Of a DNA stretch of 64,000 nt, positions 8,492 through 17,350 are shown in pieces; positions within the stretch are counted from its first letter, which is position 1; every line of letters begins with the position of its first letter. Location: assembly GCF_001261735.1 (NCBI RefSeq), contig NZ_CVRP01000014.1, positions 1-64,000 of the forward strand, read 5' to 3'. This DNA is from Dysgonomonas sp. BGC7. GTDB taxonomy: Bacteria; Bacteroidota; Bacteroidia; Bacteroidales; Dysgonomonadaceae. Made by a program: the position numbers and the translations under genes. The notes beneath the pieces were generated by a model, which saw nothing but the letters and a program-made list of their open reading frames with translations, did not search any database and was not told the origin of the DNA.

Positions 8492-9559
8492 TTATTTATA
8501 CAAGCCTTGTAAAATACCATCATACGCCGGCTTACGCTCATAGTCTTTGCTAAAAGGCAACACCCAGTCCGGCGAACTGTAGCGCCACGAATACTGATCA
8601 GTTACTCCCCACATAGTGATTCCGAATTGTAATTCGACAGGTATATCCATCATAGCTTTAGTTACATACCTGTATATATCCTGCTGTTTTTTAGCCAACT
8701 CATCGGTAAAAGTAAGTGTCTCTATATTATCCGGATTTACTGAAACATCCAACTCGGAGACATGTACTTTCAAATTTCTCGCGGCAGCAGCCCGAACAGC
8801 ATATTCTATTCTACCTTCCAGTTTATTAATATCTGTATGCATTTGCAGACCAATTCCGTGTATAGGAACATTTTTAGCAATCAGCTCATCTGCCAGTTTA
8901 TTAATAGCTACATTCTTAGCATGACTATATTCCTGTCCGTACTCATTATAAAATAGAATTGCGTCAGGATCTGCTTCGTGAGCATATTTAAATGCTAATT
9001 CTATATACTCTGTTCCTATATTTGTAAGCCATACACAAGGGCGATATGTTCCATCGTCGAGTAAAACTTCATTAACAACATCCCATGAGGTAACTTCACC
9101 CTTAAAGTGTGTAACAACATCCTGTATATATTCTTTCATCAGAGTTTTCCATGCTTCTTTGTTGCCTGAAAAAGACTGTATCCATGCCGGAGTTTCCCTA
9201 TACCAGATGAGAGTATGACCATGAACCCTCATATTGTTTTGCTTAGCAAAATCGACTATATAATCAGCATCATCGAAAAAGTATAAGCCTTTACCTTTAC
9301 TGACAACAGTCATTTTCATCGCATTTTCTGCCGTTATACTACTAAATTCTTTAATGAGTATCTCCTTATATTTAGCATCATTCTTCAAATGAGTAATATT
9401 TACAGCAGCACCCATCTTGAGAGGCGACTCTCTTAGATTGTCAATATTAAGTTTGGGTATTTCGTTACTGCCAGTCGGAGTATTATCATCATCATCGCTA
9501 CATGCCGATGTTATAGTCATCGAAAATATACATAGCGCAAATATTAATATCTTTTTCAT
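8492..9559 (-). CDS. GH10 endo-beta-1,4-xylanase lipoprotein
   Basis: A 355-residue lipoprotein with Cys20 in the lipobox TSAC, followed by an acidic run expected for surface display. The GH10 barrel is complete: HGHTLIWY (about 114-120), DVVNEVL with acid/base E164, and HVSELDVSV with nucleophile E269, then a TMWGVTD segment with the usual aglycone-site Trp. No carbohydrate-binding insert is present, so it is a single-domain endo-enzyme. GH10 members hydrolyse xylan and some also accept mixed cellulosic substrates. The start at 9559 avoids overlap with the upstream GH3 stop. It is the one clear xylan-type enzyme in a PUL that also holds GH16 and GH3, which bears on the target polysaccharide. 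Confidence 0.92.
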   Translation of the reverse strand: MKKILIFALCIFSMTITSACSDDDDNTPTGSNEIPKLNIDNLRESPLKMGAAVNITHLKNDAKYKEILIKEFSSITAENAMKMTVVSKGKGLYFFDDADYIVDFAKQNNMRVHGHTLIWYRETPAWIQSFSGNKEAWKTLMKEYIQDVVTHFKGEVTSWDVVNEVLLDDGTYRPCVWLTNIGTEYIELAFKYAHEADPDAILFYNEYGQEYSHAKNVAINKLADELIAKNVPIHGIGLQMHTDINKLEGRIEYAVRAAAARNLKVHVSELDVSVNPDNIETLTFTDELAKKQQDIYRYVTKAMMDIPVELQFGITMWGVTDQYSWRYSSPDWVLPFSKDYERKPAYDGILQGLYK

Positions 9560-9572
9560 GTGTATTCTATTT

Positions 9573-11891
9573 TTAGCGTACAATAAATTCTTCTTTCTTT
9601 AAGTCTGCTGTGCGAGAAGATGATCCTATATGAACTGTAAAAGCACCAGCTTCTACTCCATAATTCATTTTAGCATCATAATACGAAAGTTTGTCAGGAG
9701 TTATATTAAACTCTACAGTCTTAGTCTCTCCGGGGTTCAGCGATATACGGGCAAAATCTTTCAATTCTTTTACAGGACGTGTTGCCGAACTATAGTTATC
9801 GGTTATATAGAGTTGCACAACTTCATCTCCTTGCTTTTTACCGATATTAGTTATATCTATAGAAGCTACAACAGAGCCATCTTTAGCAATCTCCTTCGCC
9901 GACAGTTTCATTTCTCCATATTTGAAAGAAGTGTAACTAAGTCCATATCCGAAATCGAATAATGGAGTAGAATTTCCTGTTGCATATTTAAACCATTTCG
10001 AGGTGAATTTATAATTATAATAAGTCTGAATTTGTCCCGAATGACGAGGAATTGTGATTGGCAATTTTGCTGAAGGATTTACGTCACCGAAAAGAATCTC
10101 GGCTGTAGCCTGTCCTCCCAAAGAGCCCGGTTCCCATGCCTCTAGCAATGCTGGAACATTATTAGCAATCCACTCGGTAGACAAAGGGCGACCGTTTACC
10201 AGAACCACAACTACAGGTACTCCCATATTGTACAAACCCTCTACAAGCTCTTGCTGAAGACCAACCAGATTAATATCATATCTGTCGCTATTTTCTCCAC
10301 ATGTTTTATCTTTCCACTGGTAACGCATAGAATTTTCTCCGACAACAACTATTACTAAATCGTTATCTTTTGCCATACCAATAGCCTTATCAACTTGTTC
10401 TTGTTTCATAGTACGCAGATTCCAGCCAAATTCGCAGAGATTAAATTTCACATCCGGACGTACTTGTTTCAACCCCTGATAGATTGTCACTACATTAGCC
10501 TCGGGCTGTTCCAGAGCCCAATCGCCTAATATGGACTGGTTGTTGGCATTAGGCCCTGTAACAAGAACTTTCTTATATTTTTTACTGTCGAGCGGTAACA
10601 GGTTATTCTCGTTTTTGAGAAGAACTATTGACTGACGAGCTAAATCCAATGCTGTTTGTTGGTGATTCTTATTATATAGTATTTTATTAACATTGGCTAC
10701 ATTCACATAAGGATTTTCAAATAATCCCAAGCGGAATTTAGACTCCAAAATTTTCCTTACGGACTCGTTGATACGAGCTTCTGTTAGTTTACCTTCCTGA
10801 ACAAGCTTTATGACATCGAAGTAAAAATCAGGGCCATGCATATGCAAATCCATTCCGGCATCGACTGAAAGGAAGAACGCATCTTTCAACGTCTCACTCA
10901 CTTTATGATAGTCTTGCATACGCTCTATATCCATCCAGTCACTAACTATGAAACCCTTAAACCCTAATTCTTTTCGTAAGATATCATCCATCAGGTATTT
11001 ATTACCATGACAAGGTATTCCGTTCAATTCATTGTGGGCAGTCATCACCGTTGCTGCTCCAGCATCTACACAAGCCTGAAAAGGAGGCAGAAACACTTCG
11101 CGCATTGTACGTTCCGACACATCGAATGGAGCCCCGTTGACACCGTTCAGAGGTTGACTTCCTCCTATCAAATGCTTTGCACATGCCAAGACAAAATCAG
11201 CTCCTGCATTACTTTCATTCTGAAACCCTTTTATAGTTGCCACTCCCATCTTAGAAACCAGAAATGGATCTTCACCAAACGTCTCTCCTACTCTACCCCA
11301 ACGGGCATCGCGAGCTACTTCCACGTTTGGAGTAAAAGTCCAGTGAGTTCCTGTAGCTCTCATTTCCAAAGCTGTCTCATGCGACATTTTTTCAACCAAA
11401 GCAGGATTGAACGAAGCAGCCTGTCCTATACAAGTTGGGTAAATAGTTGTTCCTCGTACCATACCATTGCCATGTACAGCATCAATTCCCATAATGAGCG
11501 GAATTTTCAATCTGCTCTGCAAGGCTAATGATTGTAGATAATTAGCCTCTTCGGCAGATACAACATGCAAGAACGAACCTACCATTCCTTGCTTTGTCAT
11601 CTCTTCTATTTTAGCAGGAGGATAATCTGCATAGAATCCCATCGCATGGCTCTTTTTCATTTCTTCGGGAGAAATCTCAAAAGCTGCTTTTTTCATATGC
11701 TCCAAGCCTACATACTGGTTCATTTGTGCAACTTTCTCTTCCAAGCTCATTCTTCCAAGAAGGTCTTCGACACGCTTTTCAACAGGTTGTTTAGCATCCT
11801 GATAAATATATTGTGCCGACATATACTGACCTGTAAAGAAGAATGAGGCCACGACTAAAACTGCTGTTATATTTTTGTTTTTGAAAATCAT
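9573..11891 (-). CDS. Periplasmic GH3 beta-glucosidase
   Basis: A 772-residue GH3 enzyme with a signal peptide (cleavage near QYMSA). Domain order is the GH3 N-terminal barrel, the alpha/beta sandwich C-terminal domain and a terminal fibronectin type III-like domain starting about residue 670. The nucleophile is D318 in GFIVSDWMD. Also visible are the KHLIGG and RWGRVGETFGEDP motifs. Length and architecture match bacterial BglX-type beta-glucosidases/beta-xylosidases that release monosaccharides from the non-reducing end of imported oligosaccharides. It lies 27 nt downstream of the small lipoprotein gene in the PUL. Exact sugar specificity cannot be fixed from motifs. Confidence 0.93.
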   Translation of the reverse strand: MIFKNKNITAVLVVASFFFTGQYMSAQYIYQDAKQPVEKRVEDLLGRMSLEEKVAQMNQYVGLEHMKKAAFEISPEEMKKSHAMGFYADYPPAKIEEMTKQGMVGSFLHVVSAEEANYLQSLALQSRLKIPLIMGIDAVHGNGMVRGTTIYPTCIGQAASFNPALVEKMSHETALEMRATGTHWTFTPNVEVARDARWGRVGETFGEDPFLVSKMGVATIKGFQNESNAGADFVLACAKHLIGGSQPLNGVNGAPFDVSERTMREVFLPPFQACVDAGAATVMTAHNELNGIPCHGNKYLMDDILRKELGFKGFIVSDWMDIERMQDYHKVSETLKDAFFLSVDAGMDLHMHGPDFYFDVIKLVQEGKLTEARINESVRKILESKFRLGLFENPYVNVANVNKILYNKNHQQTALDLARQSIVLLKNENNLLPLDSKKYKKVLVTGPNANNQSILGDWALEQPEANVVTIYQGLKQVRPDVKFNLCEFGWNLRTMKQEQVDKAIGMAKDNDLVIVVVGENSMRYQWKDKTCGENSDRYDINLVGLQQELVEGLYNMGVPVVVVLVNGRPLSTEWIANNVPALLEAWEPGSLGGQATAEILFGDVNPSAKLPITIPRHSGQIQTYYNYKFTSKWFKYATGNSTPLFDFGYGLSYTSFKYGEMKLSAKEIAKDGSVVASIDITNIGKKQGDEVVQLYITDNYSSATRPVKELKDFARISLNPGETKTVEFNITPDKLSYYDAKMNYGVEAGAFTVHIGSSSRTADLKKEEFIVR

Positions 11892-11918
11892 CTTTATATT
11901 TTTTTACACTTATAGATA

Positions 11919-12287
11919 TTAGTTCGTTACATTCAATATTGCTTCTCTGGAAGTTGTATATTTCGGAGTAGTCACAACCAGCTTCAAGTTATGTTTAACA
12001 GGCTGACCAGAATGGTACTCGAAAACTGTACCTCTGCAATATTCTACCCCATCGAGATACCAGATTCCTTCACACAGATTGGAAGGAGTGAATTGCATGA
12101 CTATGCTGAAATCGACACCTACCTGAGCACCAAAAACGCCTAATTCATTCCCAGTCTTATCTGGCCATCGTCCCATTATACGAGGATATTCCTCTTCTGT
12201 CATTACAGGCAGATCTACATCCGAATCGCAGGCAGAGAAAAAACTCATACCGATAATCATCATTATTATATATATTAACTTTTTCAT
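11919..12287 (-). CDS. Small lipoprotein in the surface glycan-binding position of the PUL
   Basis: A 122-residue lipoprotein (lipobox FSAC, Cys near residue 19) directly after susD, the usual place of SusE/SGBP genes. The mature part is about 100 residues, predicted all-beta and compatible with one Ig/PKD-like domain. It has an aromatic-rich loop (CEGIWYLDGVEYC) flanked by two Cys that could form a disulfide. Typical SGBPs are 300-500 residues with several domains, so this one is unusually short. I do not recognise a named family. The start at 12287 begins the signal peptide; a longer frame would overlap susD. Surface glycan binding is an inference from position and lipidation only. Confidence 0.7.
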   Translation of the reverse strand: MKKLIYIIMMIIGMSFFSACDSDVDLPVMTEEEYPRIMGRWPDKTGNELGVFGAQVGVDFSIVMQFTPSNLCEGIWYLDGVEYCRGTVFEYHSGQPVKHNLKLVVTTPKYTTSREAILNVTN

Positions 12288-12316
12288 TATAGTATCATTT
12301 TTTAGATTATCATTTT

Positions 12317-13939
12317 TTACTGCTTGTCCCACCACACTCTGGCATTCCAACTATCAACTCCGCCCATAGCTTCCAAAGCTGCATTATATGCTTCTTTATT
12401 GTACGATGCTTCAGACAATGGATAGTTTAGTCGGCGGGGTATAGTCTGAGATTCGATAGTTATAGCTCCATATTCGTGAGAAGATTTCAGCACAGGATAG
12501 CCAGAACGGCGCCAGTTGGCAAATGCTTCAGGACCATTGGTCAGATGCAGTATCCATAGTTGCTCATTGATAGACTTCATTTGTCCGCTTACTGTTGCCG
12601 GATATGGATTCGTTGTCAGATATGTAGAAATTTCTGCATCAGAGATTGCATTTATCTTATATTTTGCCAGAAGTTTCATTGCTGCGGTTACTCCGTTTTC
12701 ATAATATTGTTTTGCCGTTGTCGAACTCGGGATATCGCCACTCCATCTTACTTTAGCTTCACTAAGGAGTAACTGAACTTCGGCATATGTCATCAGAACA
12801 CCCGGAGCATCGCCTTTTAGAAATGCATTATTCAATTGAGGACGACAAGATTTATCCTGCCACTTCTGAGTAGAAGTACTCCAATAACCACTCGGCCATT
12901 TATCGTACCAGAAATAGCCCGGATTTGGCGGTTGAAACTGGCTTAACCCTTTTGTTGTAATAATCTCATCTGTAAGGTCTATTCTATTAAACGGATTCCC
13001 TGAAGCTAAAGCCGTTTCATCATAGCTACGCCCAATCTTCAAAAGACGTGGATCGCTCGTATCTTTCAAATAATTCCATAGAGTAGAACAAATACATTGT
13101 GTAGGGTATGGATCTCGCCCTCTCCAAATCTGCGACATTGCATTGCGACGAATTTCAGTTGTCTCCCAATCGAAAATATCATTATATGTAGTAAGAGCAT
13201 CATCGTTTATAGTAAGCAAACCCGAGGCCAATCCTAAGATTTCAATCACTTCTTTACGTGCTTTTTCGGGATTTACCTTTGTTAAACGCATAGCTGCACG
13301 AAGGCGTAACGAATTGGCAAAACGTTTCCATTTGGTAATATCTCCACTGTATATTATATCTCCCGTTACAGTGCCACCTGCTGCACTCAGAGCAGCTTCT
13401 ACTTCTTTCATTTCCTTCAGAAAATCATCATAAATAACTTCCTGCTTATTGTATACCGGACTTGAGATATCTTGAGAAGCACCTCTTCCTGCTTCGAAGT
13501 AGGGAATATCTCCATACATATCGGTCAAAATCATAGAATAATAAACTCTGAAGATGCGAGCTATTGATCTCACATTGGTATAAGAGGGGTCGTCTTTTGT
13601 TTTATCAATTACATCTACAAGATTTTTCATAGACAGACCATATATACGAGTCCATGTCTGAGACATAATAGGGTTACTCCGGCGATATTGACCTCCATAA
13701 TTGGTTACATTCCACTCACCCTGCACATGTTGAACAAAGCTGGAAAAATAAAAGTTATAAGGCTCCATAGTCAACCAATCACCTCCTGTAAGAAGTTGGG
13801 CATATGCCAACTGATTGTTCGGATCTATAACAGGAGACTTTGTCGGGTTGGTATTCAGATCATCGAAGTTGTTACACGATGAGAGCAGCAATAGGCTCAA
13901 GACGCCTGCCAACAGTATTTTATTTATATTTTTAAACAT
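12317..13939 (-). CDS. SusD/RagB-type outer-membrane glycan-binding lipoprotein
   Basis: A 540-residue lipoprotein (lipobox LLSSC, Cys near 22). The sequence after it (FDDLNTNPTKSP) and the overall pattern match the SusD-like_2 branch. This partner caps the SusC transporter on the cell surface and delivers glycan into it. Aromatic residues suitable for sugar stacking are frequent (for example the PNPGYFWYDKWPSGYW stretch near residue 340). The stop codon of susC lies 11 nt upstream. Length and termini are complete, with no sign of truncation. Confidence 0.93.
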   Translation of the reverse strand: MFKNINKILLAGVLSLLLLSSCNNFDDLNTNPTKSPVIDPNNQLAYAQLLTGGDWLTMEPYNFYFSSFVQHVQGEWNVTNYGGQYRRSNPIMSQTWTRIYGLSMKNLVDVIDKTKDDPSYTNVRSIARIFRVYYSMILTDMYGDIPYFEAGRGASQDISSPVYNKQEVIYDDFLKEMKEVEAALSAAGGTVTGDIIYSGDITKWKRFANSLRLRAAMRLTKVNPEKARKEVIEILGLASGLLTINDDALTTYNDIFDWETTEIRRNAMSQIWRGRDPYPTQCICSTLWNYLKDTSDPRLLKIGRSYDETALASGNPFNRIDLTDEIITTKGLSQFQPPNPGYFWYDKWPSGYWSTSTQKWQDKSCRPQLNNAFLKGDAPGVLMTYAEVQLLLSEAKVRWSGDIPSSTTAKQYYENGVTAAMKLLAKYKINAISDAEISTYLTTNPYPATVSGQMKSINEQLWILHLTNGPEAFANWRRSGYPVLKSSHEYGAITIESQTIPRRLNYPLSEASYNKEAYNAALEAMGGVDSWNARVWWDKQ

Positions 13940-13950
13940 AGCTTTCCTTA

Positions 13951-16900
13951 TTAGAATTTTACATTAACATTAACCCCAAAGCTTCTGCGAGATGGAAGAG
14001 AACCAAACTCCAATCCCATACCCGTACTATTATTATAATTGGAATCAGGATCTATATTATCTATCTTTTTATAAATAATAAATGGATTACGAGACACGAA
14101 TGAAACAGAAACATCATCGGCAAATTTTTGAATTATTTTTCGAGGCAGACGATATGAGAAAGTTATTTCTCTGACTTTTATATAGCTGTTGTCGTACACA
14201 AAAGCACTAGGCGCATAAGTAGAAATATGTTTCCAGTATTCTTCGGGATCTACCAATTTTGTGTTTTGAGCATAAGACTTATTACCTGCACCATCTACTG
14301 TTTCTATAACGCCTTTAGCAACATATCCTCCTGTTGGTGCCCAGTCTACTTCAGATACTCCGGCTTCGAGACGTTGCTCTTCCGATCTGTACCAACCATC
14401 GCGTCCGACAAGTGTTTCTTTCGATTTTCCTGTGCTGTAGAATGAACGAGCTGACATTGAGTAAAGATCTGCACCCCATTTTACATCAATTATGGCAGAC
14501 AATGAGAAACTCTTATATCTCAGATTTGTGTTAACACCTCCTGTCCAATCCCATGTAGCATTGCCCAATACAGAAACCTGATCAGATATTTCGGGTAGTC
14601 CGGTAGAGGCGTTTATTATAATATCGCCCTTAGGACTACGTTTGTAATCTTTTCCCATAATAGCTCCGTAGTTCTCTCCGACTACTGCATCTACAGTTAC
14701 ATTTAGCCAAGCTGCCTCAGCCAGTGTAAAGCGATCGAGCCCGGAAGCAAGGCTTTTTACCTTATTTACATTCTTTGAGAAATTGAAATTCAAATCCCAA
14801 GAAAGGTCATTTGTTTCGACAGGACGAGTATTTAAAACTATTTCGACTCCTTTATTTTCTATATCACCAGCATTTACAATCTTGGCATCGTAACCCGAAG
14901 CGATAGACGTATTCAAACGCATAATCTGATCTTTACTATTTTGTGTATAGTAAGTGAAATCGAAGCCTAATCTGTTTTTCAAGAATTTCATTTCAATCCC
15001 GAATTCAGCAGAATTTGTCCGAGTAGGCTTCAGATTAGGATTAGGAACTTCCGAGTTGTAAATAGTACCCAAAGGATAAGTTCCATATGCCTTATCTATC
15101 ATAGAGTAGTTTAGTGCCAAACGGTAAGGGCTTGTATCACTACCTACCTGAGCTACCGAAGCTCTCAGTTTGCCATAAGGGAATATATCTTTATTTAGTT
15201 TCCACACCTCAGTGAAGAGGAATGATGTAGATACAGAAGGATATATATATGTATTCTTACTGGAAGGCAGAGTCGATGATTTGTCTCCACGAAGGGTAGC
15301 ATCGAGATACAAGAAATTGTTATATCCTACATTCACCATCGCAAATAAAGAGTTGATCTGTTTACGATATACATCTTCTACTACTTCTTTGGAAAGAAAA
15401 CTCTGAAGTGCAACAACCTCACGCATACGCATATCTTTTGCTGTAACAGATTCGGTACGATTGTTTACAAAAAAGATATTTCCCCCTACATTAGCCCCTA
15501 CATCAAAAAGTCCGAATTTATCTTTATAGGTAAGTAGAGCTTCCGTGTTGTATGTATAGTTCTTGAAAGTATTATTCTTCAAATATCCGGTCTCTCTTCC
15601 GGGTGTTGAATATGGAGCATAGTCTTGAAAAGTAAAGAGGTTAATCTCTCCTCCACCTGTTACACGAGCCTGAAACTTATCATTAAATTTATAGCTTAAC
15701 ACTCCTGTTCCCGAAAACTTATCTTTATCAGAGTTATTATTCATCTCATTTACAATCCAATAAGGATTGAGATTATATACATCGTGGTTGTTCCAATCGT
15801 AATACTCTCCATTATCCATTTTATAAGCATTTTTCAACCATCTTTGATCGAAAGTAGTGGCAAGCGTCATTAGGTTTTTACCCACATTGGTGCGGTCGCC
15901 GGATAATGCCGGACGGTTATTCACATCTTCACGCACATAATTAGCTTTCAGATCGAGATCCAGCTTATTTGCAATCTGTGTATTTGCACGTATATTAATC
16001 GTATTTCGACTCATATCTGTATTAGGAACTATATCCCAATTCAACATATTTGTATATGATAGCCTTACACCGGTTTTATCTTGTGTGGCATTAAAGATTA
16101 CAGTATTGGTAGTAGTAACACCTGTTCGGAAAAAGCCGTCGATGTTGTTCTCGATAAACTTATAAGGACGTTTTACTCCATCGAAATACGTTAGATATAA
16201 CCCTTCATCGATTTTAGGCCCCCAGTTGCGACTAGAGCTATGCTTGTCATCGATCCCGTTTATACGACCTTCTGTACCCTGTCCGTAAGTTGTTTGAAGA
16301 TTATTATACTTAGTAAGTTGATGCTCGATAGTAGTAGTTGAATTAAACTCTATACCAAGCCTTTTCTTACCTCCTGCTTTTTTTGTTGTAATCAGAATTA
16401 CACCATGGGAAGCCCGACTACCATAGAGAGCCGAAGCGGCAGGGCCTTTGAGCACCGATATGTTTTCTATATCGTCGGGGTTAATACTTGAAATACCGTC
16501 TCCCAAATCATATCCTCCATGCGTATCGGCAGAACCAAAATTAGTATTGTCTAACGGAACGCCATCTACAACATACAAAGGCTGATTATTTCCTGTAAGT
16601 TCGGTACTACCACGAATAATAACACGAGAACTACCCGATGGGCCGCCAGCTGTCTGGCTGATAACCAACCCCGGAACCTTTCCAGCCAAAGCATTGATAA
16701 CATTTGTTTCCTTTGCCTTTTCCAGCTCTTCTCCTTTCACTTCACCCACCGAGTATCCCAAAGCCTTCTTCTCACGCTTGATGCCCAAAGCCGTAACTGC
16801 AACTTCTTTTAGCAGATTCACTTCTTCTTCGAGCGTAATATTTAATGTCTTCTGATTCGATACTCTTACTTCCTGAGTAACGAACCCAATGTATTTTATA

Positions 16901-17154
16901 ACAAGAACCGTATTAGGAGTAACATCAATCGTAAATTTCCCATCAGCATCGGTAATGGTACCTTTCAATGTTGCTTTAATTTGGACGGAAGCCCCGATAA
17001 GAGGTTCTCCTTCAACATCAATCACCGTACCCGATATCTTCCATGAGTTTTGTTGAACAGTTTCTGTTGCTTTTACATCTATATTACCCATTGCAAAGGA
17101 ACAGGGCAATACTAGAAGAGAAAACAGCAAGAGTGATACTTTCATTCTTTTCAT
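13951..17154 (-). CDS. SusC/RagA-type TonB-dependent glycan transporter
   Basis: A 1067-residue outer-membrane transporter. After a signal peptide come a carboxypeptidase-D regulatory-like domain (ISGTVIDVEGEPLIGASV), the SusC-specific linker, a TonB plug (PLYVVDGVPLDN, RASHGVILITTKK) and a 22-strand barrel that ends in the canonical aromatic residue (VNVNVKF). No STN/anti-sigma extension is visible, consistent with control by the neighbouring HTCS rather than ECF trans-envelope signalling. The start at 17154 (or 17145) begins the signal peptide; a longer frame to 17208 adds an unlikely hydrophobic leader. It heads the structural part of the PUL and imports oligosaccharides too large for porins. 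Confidence 0.95.
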   Translation of the reverse strand: MKRMKVSLLLFSLLVLPCSFAMGNIDVKATETVQQNSWKISGTVIDVEGEPLIGASVQIKATLKGTITDADGKFTIDVTPNTVLVIKYIGFVTQEVRVSNQKTLNITLEEEVNLLKEVAVTALGIKREKKALGYSVGEVKGEELEKAKETNVINALAGKVPGLVISQTAGGPSGSSRVIIRGSTELTGNNQPLYVVDGVPLDNTNFGSADTHGGYDLGDGISSINPDDIENISVLKGPAASALYGSRASHGVILITTKKAGGKKRLGIEFNSTTTIEHQLTKYNNLQTTYGQGTEGRINGIDDKHSSSRNWGPKIDEGLYLTYFDGVKRPYKFIENNIDGFFRTGVTTTNTVIFNATQDKTGVRLSYTNMLNWDIVPNTDMSRNTINIRANTQIANKLDLDLKANYVREDVNNRPALSGDRTNVGKNLMTLATTFDQRWLKNAYKMDNGEYYDWNNHDVYNLNPYWIVNEMNNNSDKDKFSGTGVLSYKFNDKFQARVTGGGEINLFTFQDYAPYSTPGRETGYLKNNTFKNYTYNTEALLTYKDKFGLFDVGANVGGNIFFVNNRTESVTAKDMRMREVVALQSFLSKEVVEDVYRKQINSLFAMVNVGYNNFLYLDATLRGDKSSTLPSSKNTYIYPSVSTSFLFTEVWKLNKDIFPYGKLRASVAQVGSDTSPYRLALNYSMIDKAYGTYPLGTIYNSEVPNPNLKPTRTNSAEFGIEMKFLKNRLGFDFTYYTQNSKDQIMRLNTSIASGYDAKIVNAGDIENKGVEIVLNTRPVETNDLSWDLNFNFSKNVNKVKSLASGLDRFTLAEAAWLNVTVDAVVGENYGAIMGKDYKRSPKGDIIINASTGLPEISDQVSVLGNATWDWTGGVNTNLRYKSFSLSAIIDVKWGADLYSMSARSFYSTGKSKETLVGRDGWYRSEEQRLEAGVSEVDWAPTGGYVAKGVIETVDGAGNKSYAQNTKLVDPEEYWKHISTYAPSAFVYDNSYIKVREITFSYRLPRKIIQKFADDVSVSFVSRNPFIIYKKIDNIDPDSNYNNSTGMGLEFGSLPSRRSFGVNVNVKF

Positions 17155-17258
17155 TGGTATTAGTTTGAGAGTTAAAATAATAAAACAAAAGGCTATATGA
17201 ATAACCATTCAGGCAACAATATTAGATATAATGTTCTTTAAGAGGGTTTAAAAATTGA

Positions 17259-17333
17259 CAGATTGAGGTTTGAAAACTATCATTTAACAAGATCAGACAG
17301 TTTAACAGACAGATAACAGACTAATAAACAGAT
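17259..17333. promoter_or_regulatory. Phased CAGA direct repeats upstream of susC
   Basis: Between the HTCS stop and the susC start, CAGA(C/T) occurs at 17259, 17294, 17306, 17317 and 17329. The last four are spaced 12, 11 and 12 bp, close to one helical turn, and the first is about three turns away. Such phasing fits a tandem-binding AraC-type regulator. The HTCS encoded next door is the obvious candidate. No binding data exist here. Confidence 0.35.
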
Positions 17334-17350
17334 GATAACAAAAAGATTAA

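Noticed and set aside
11007-11528. Open frame of 173 codons antisense to the GH3 gene
   Set aside because: It has no recognisable domain, lies wholly opposite a well-supported GH3 gene, and its composition fits a shadow of that gene.
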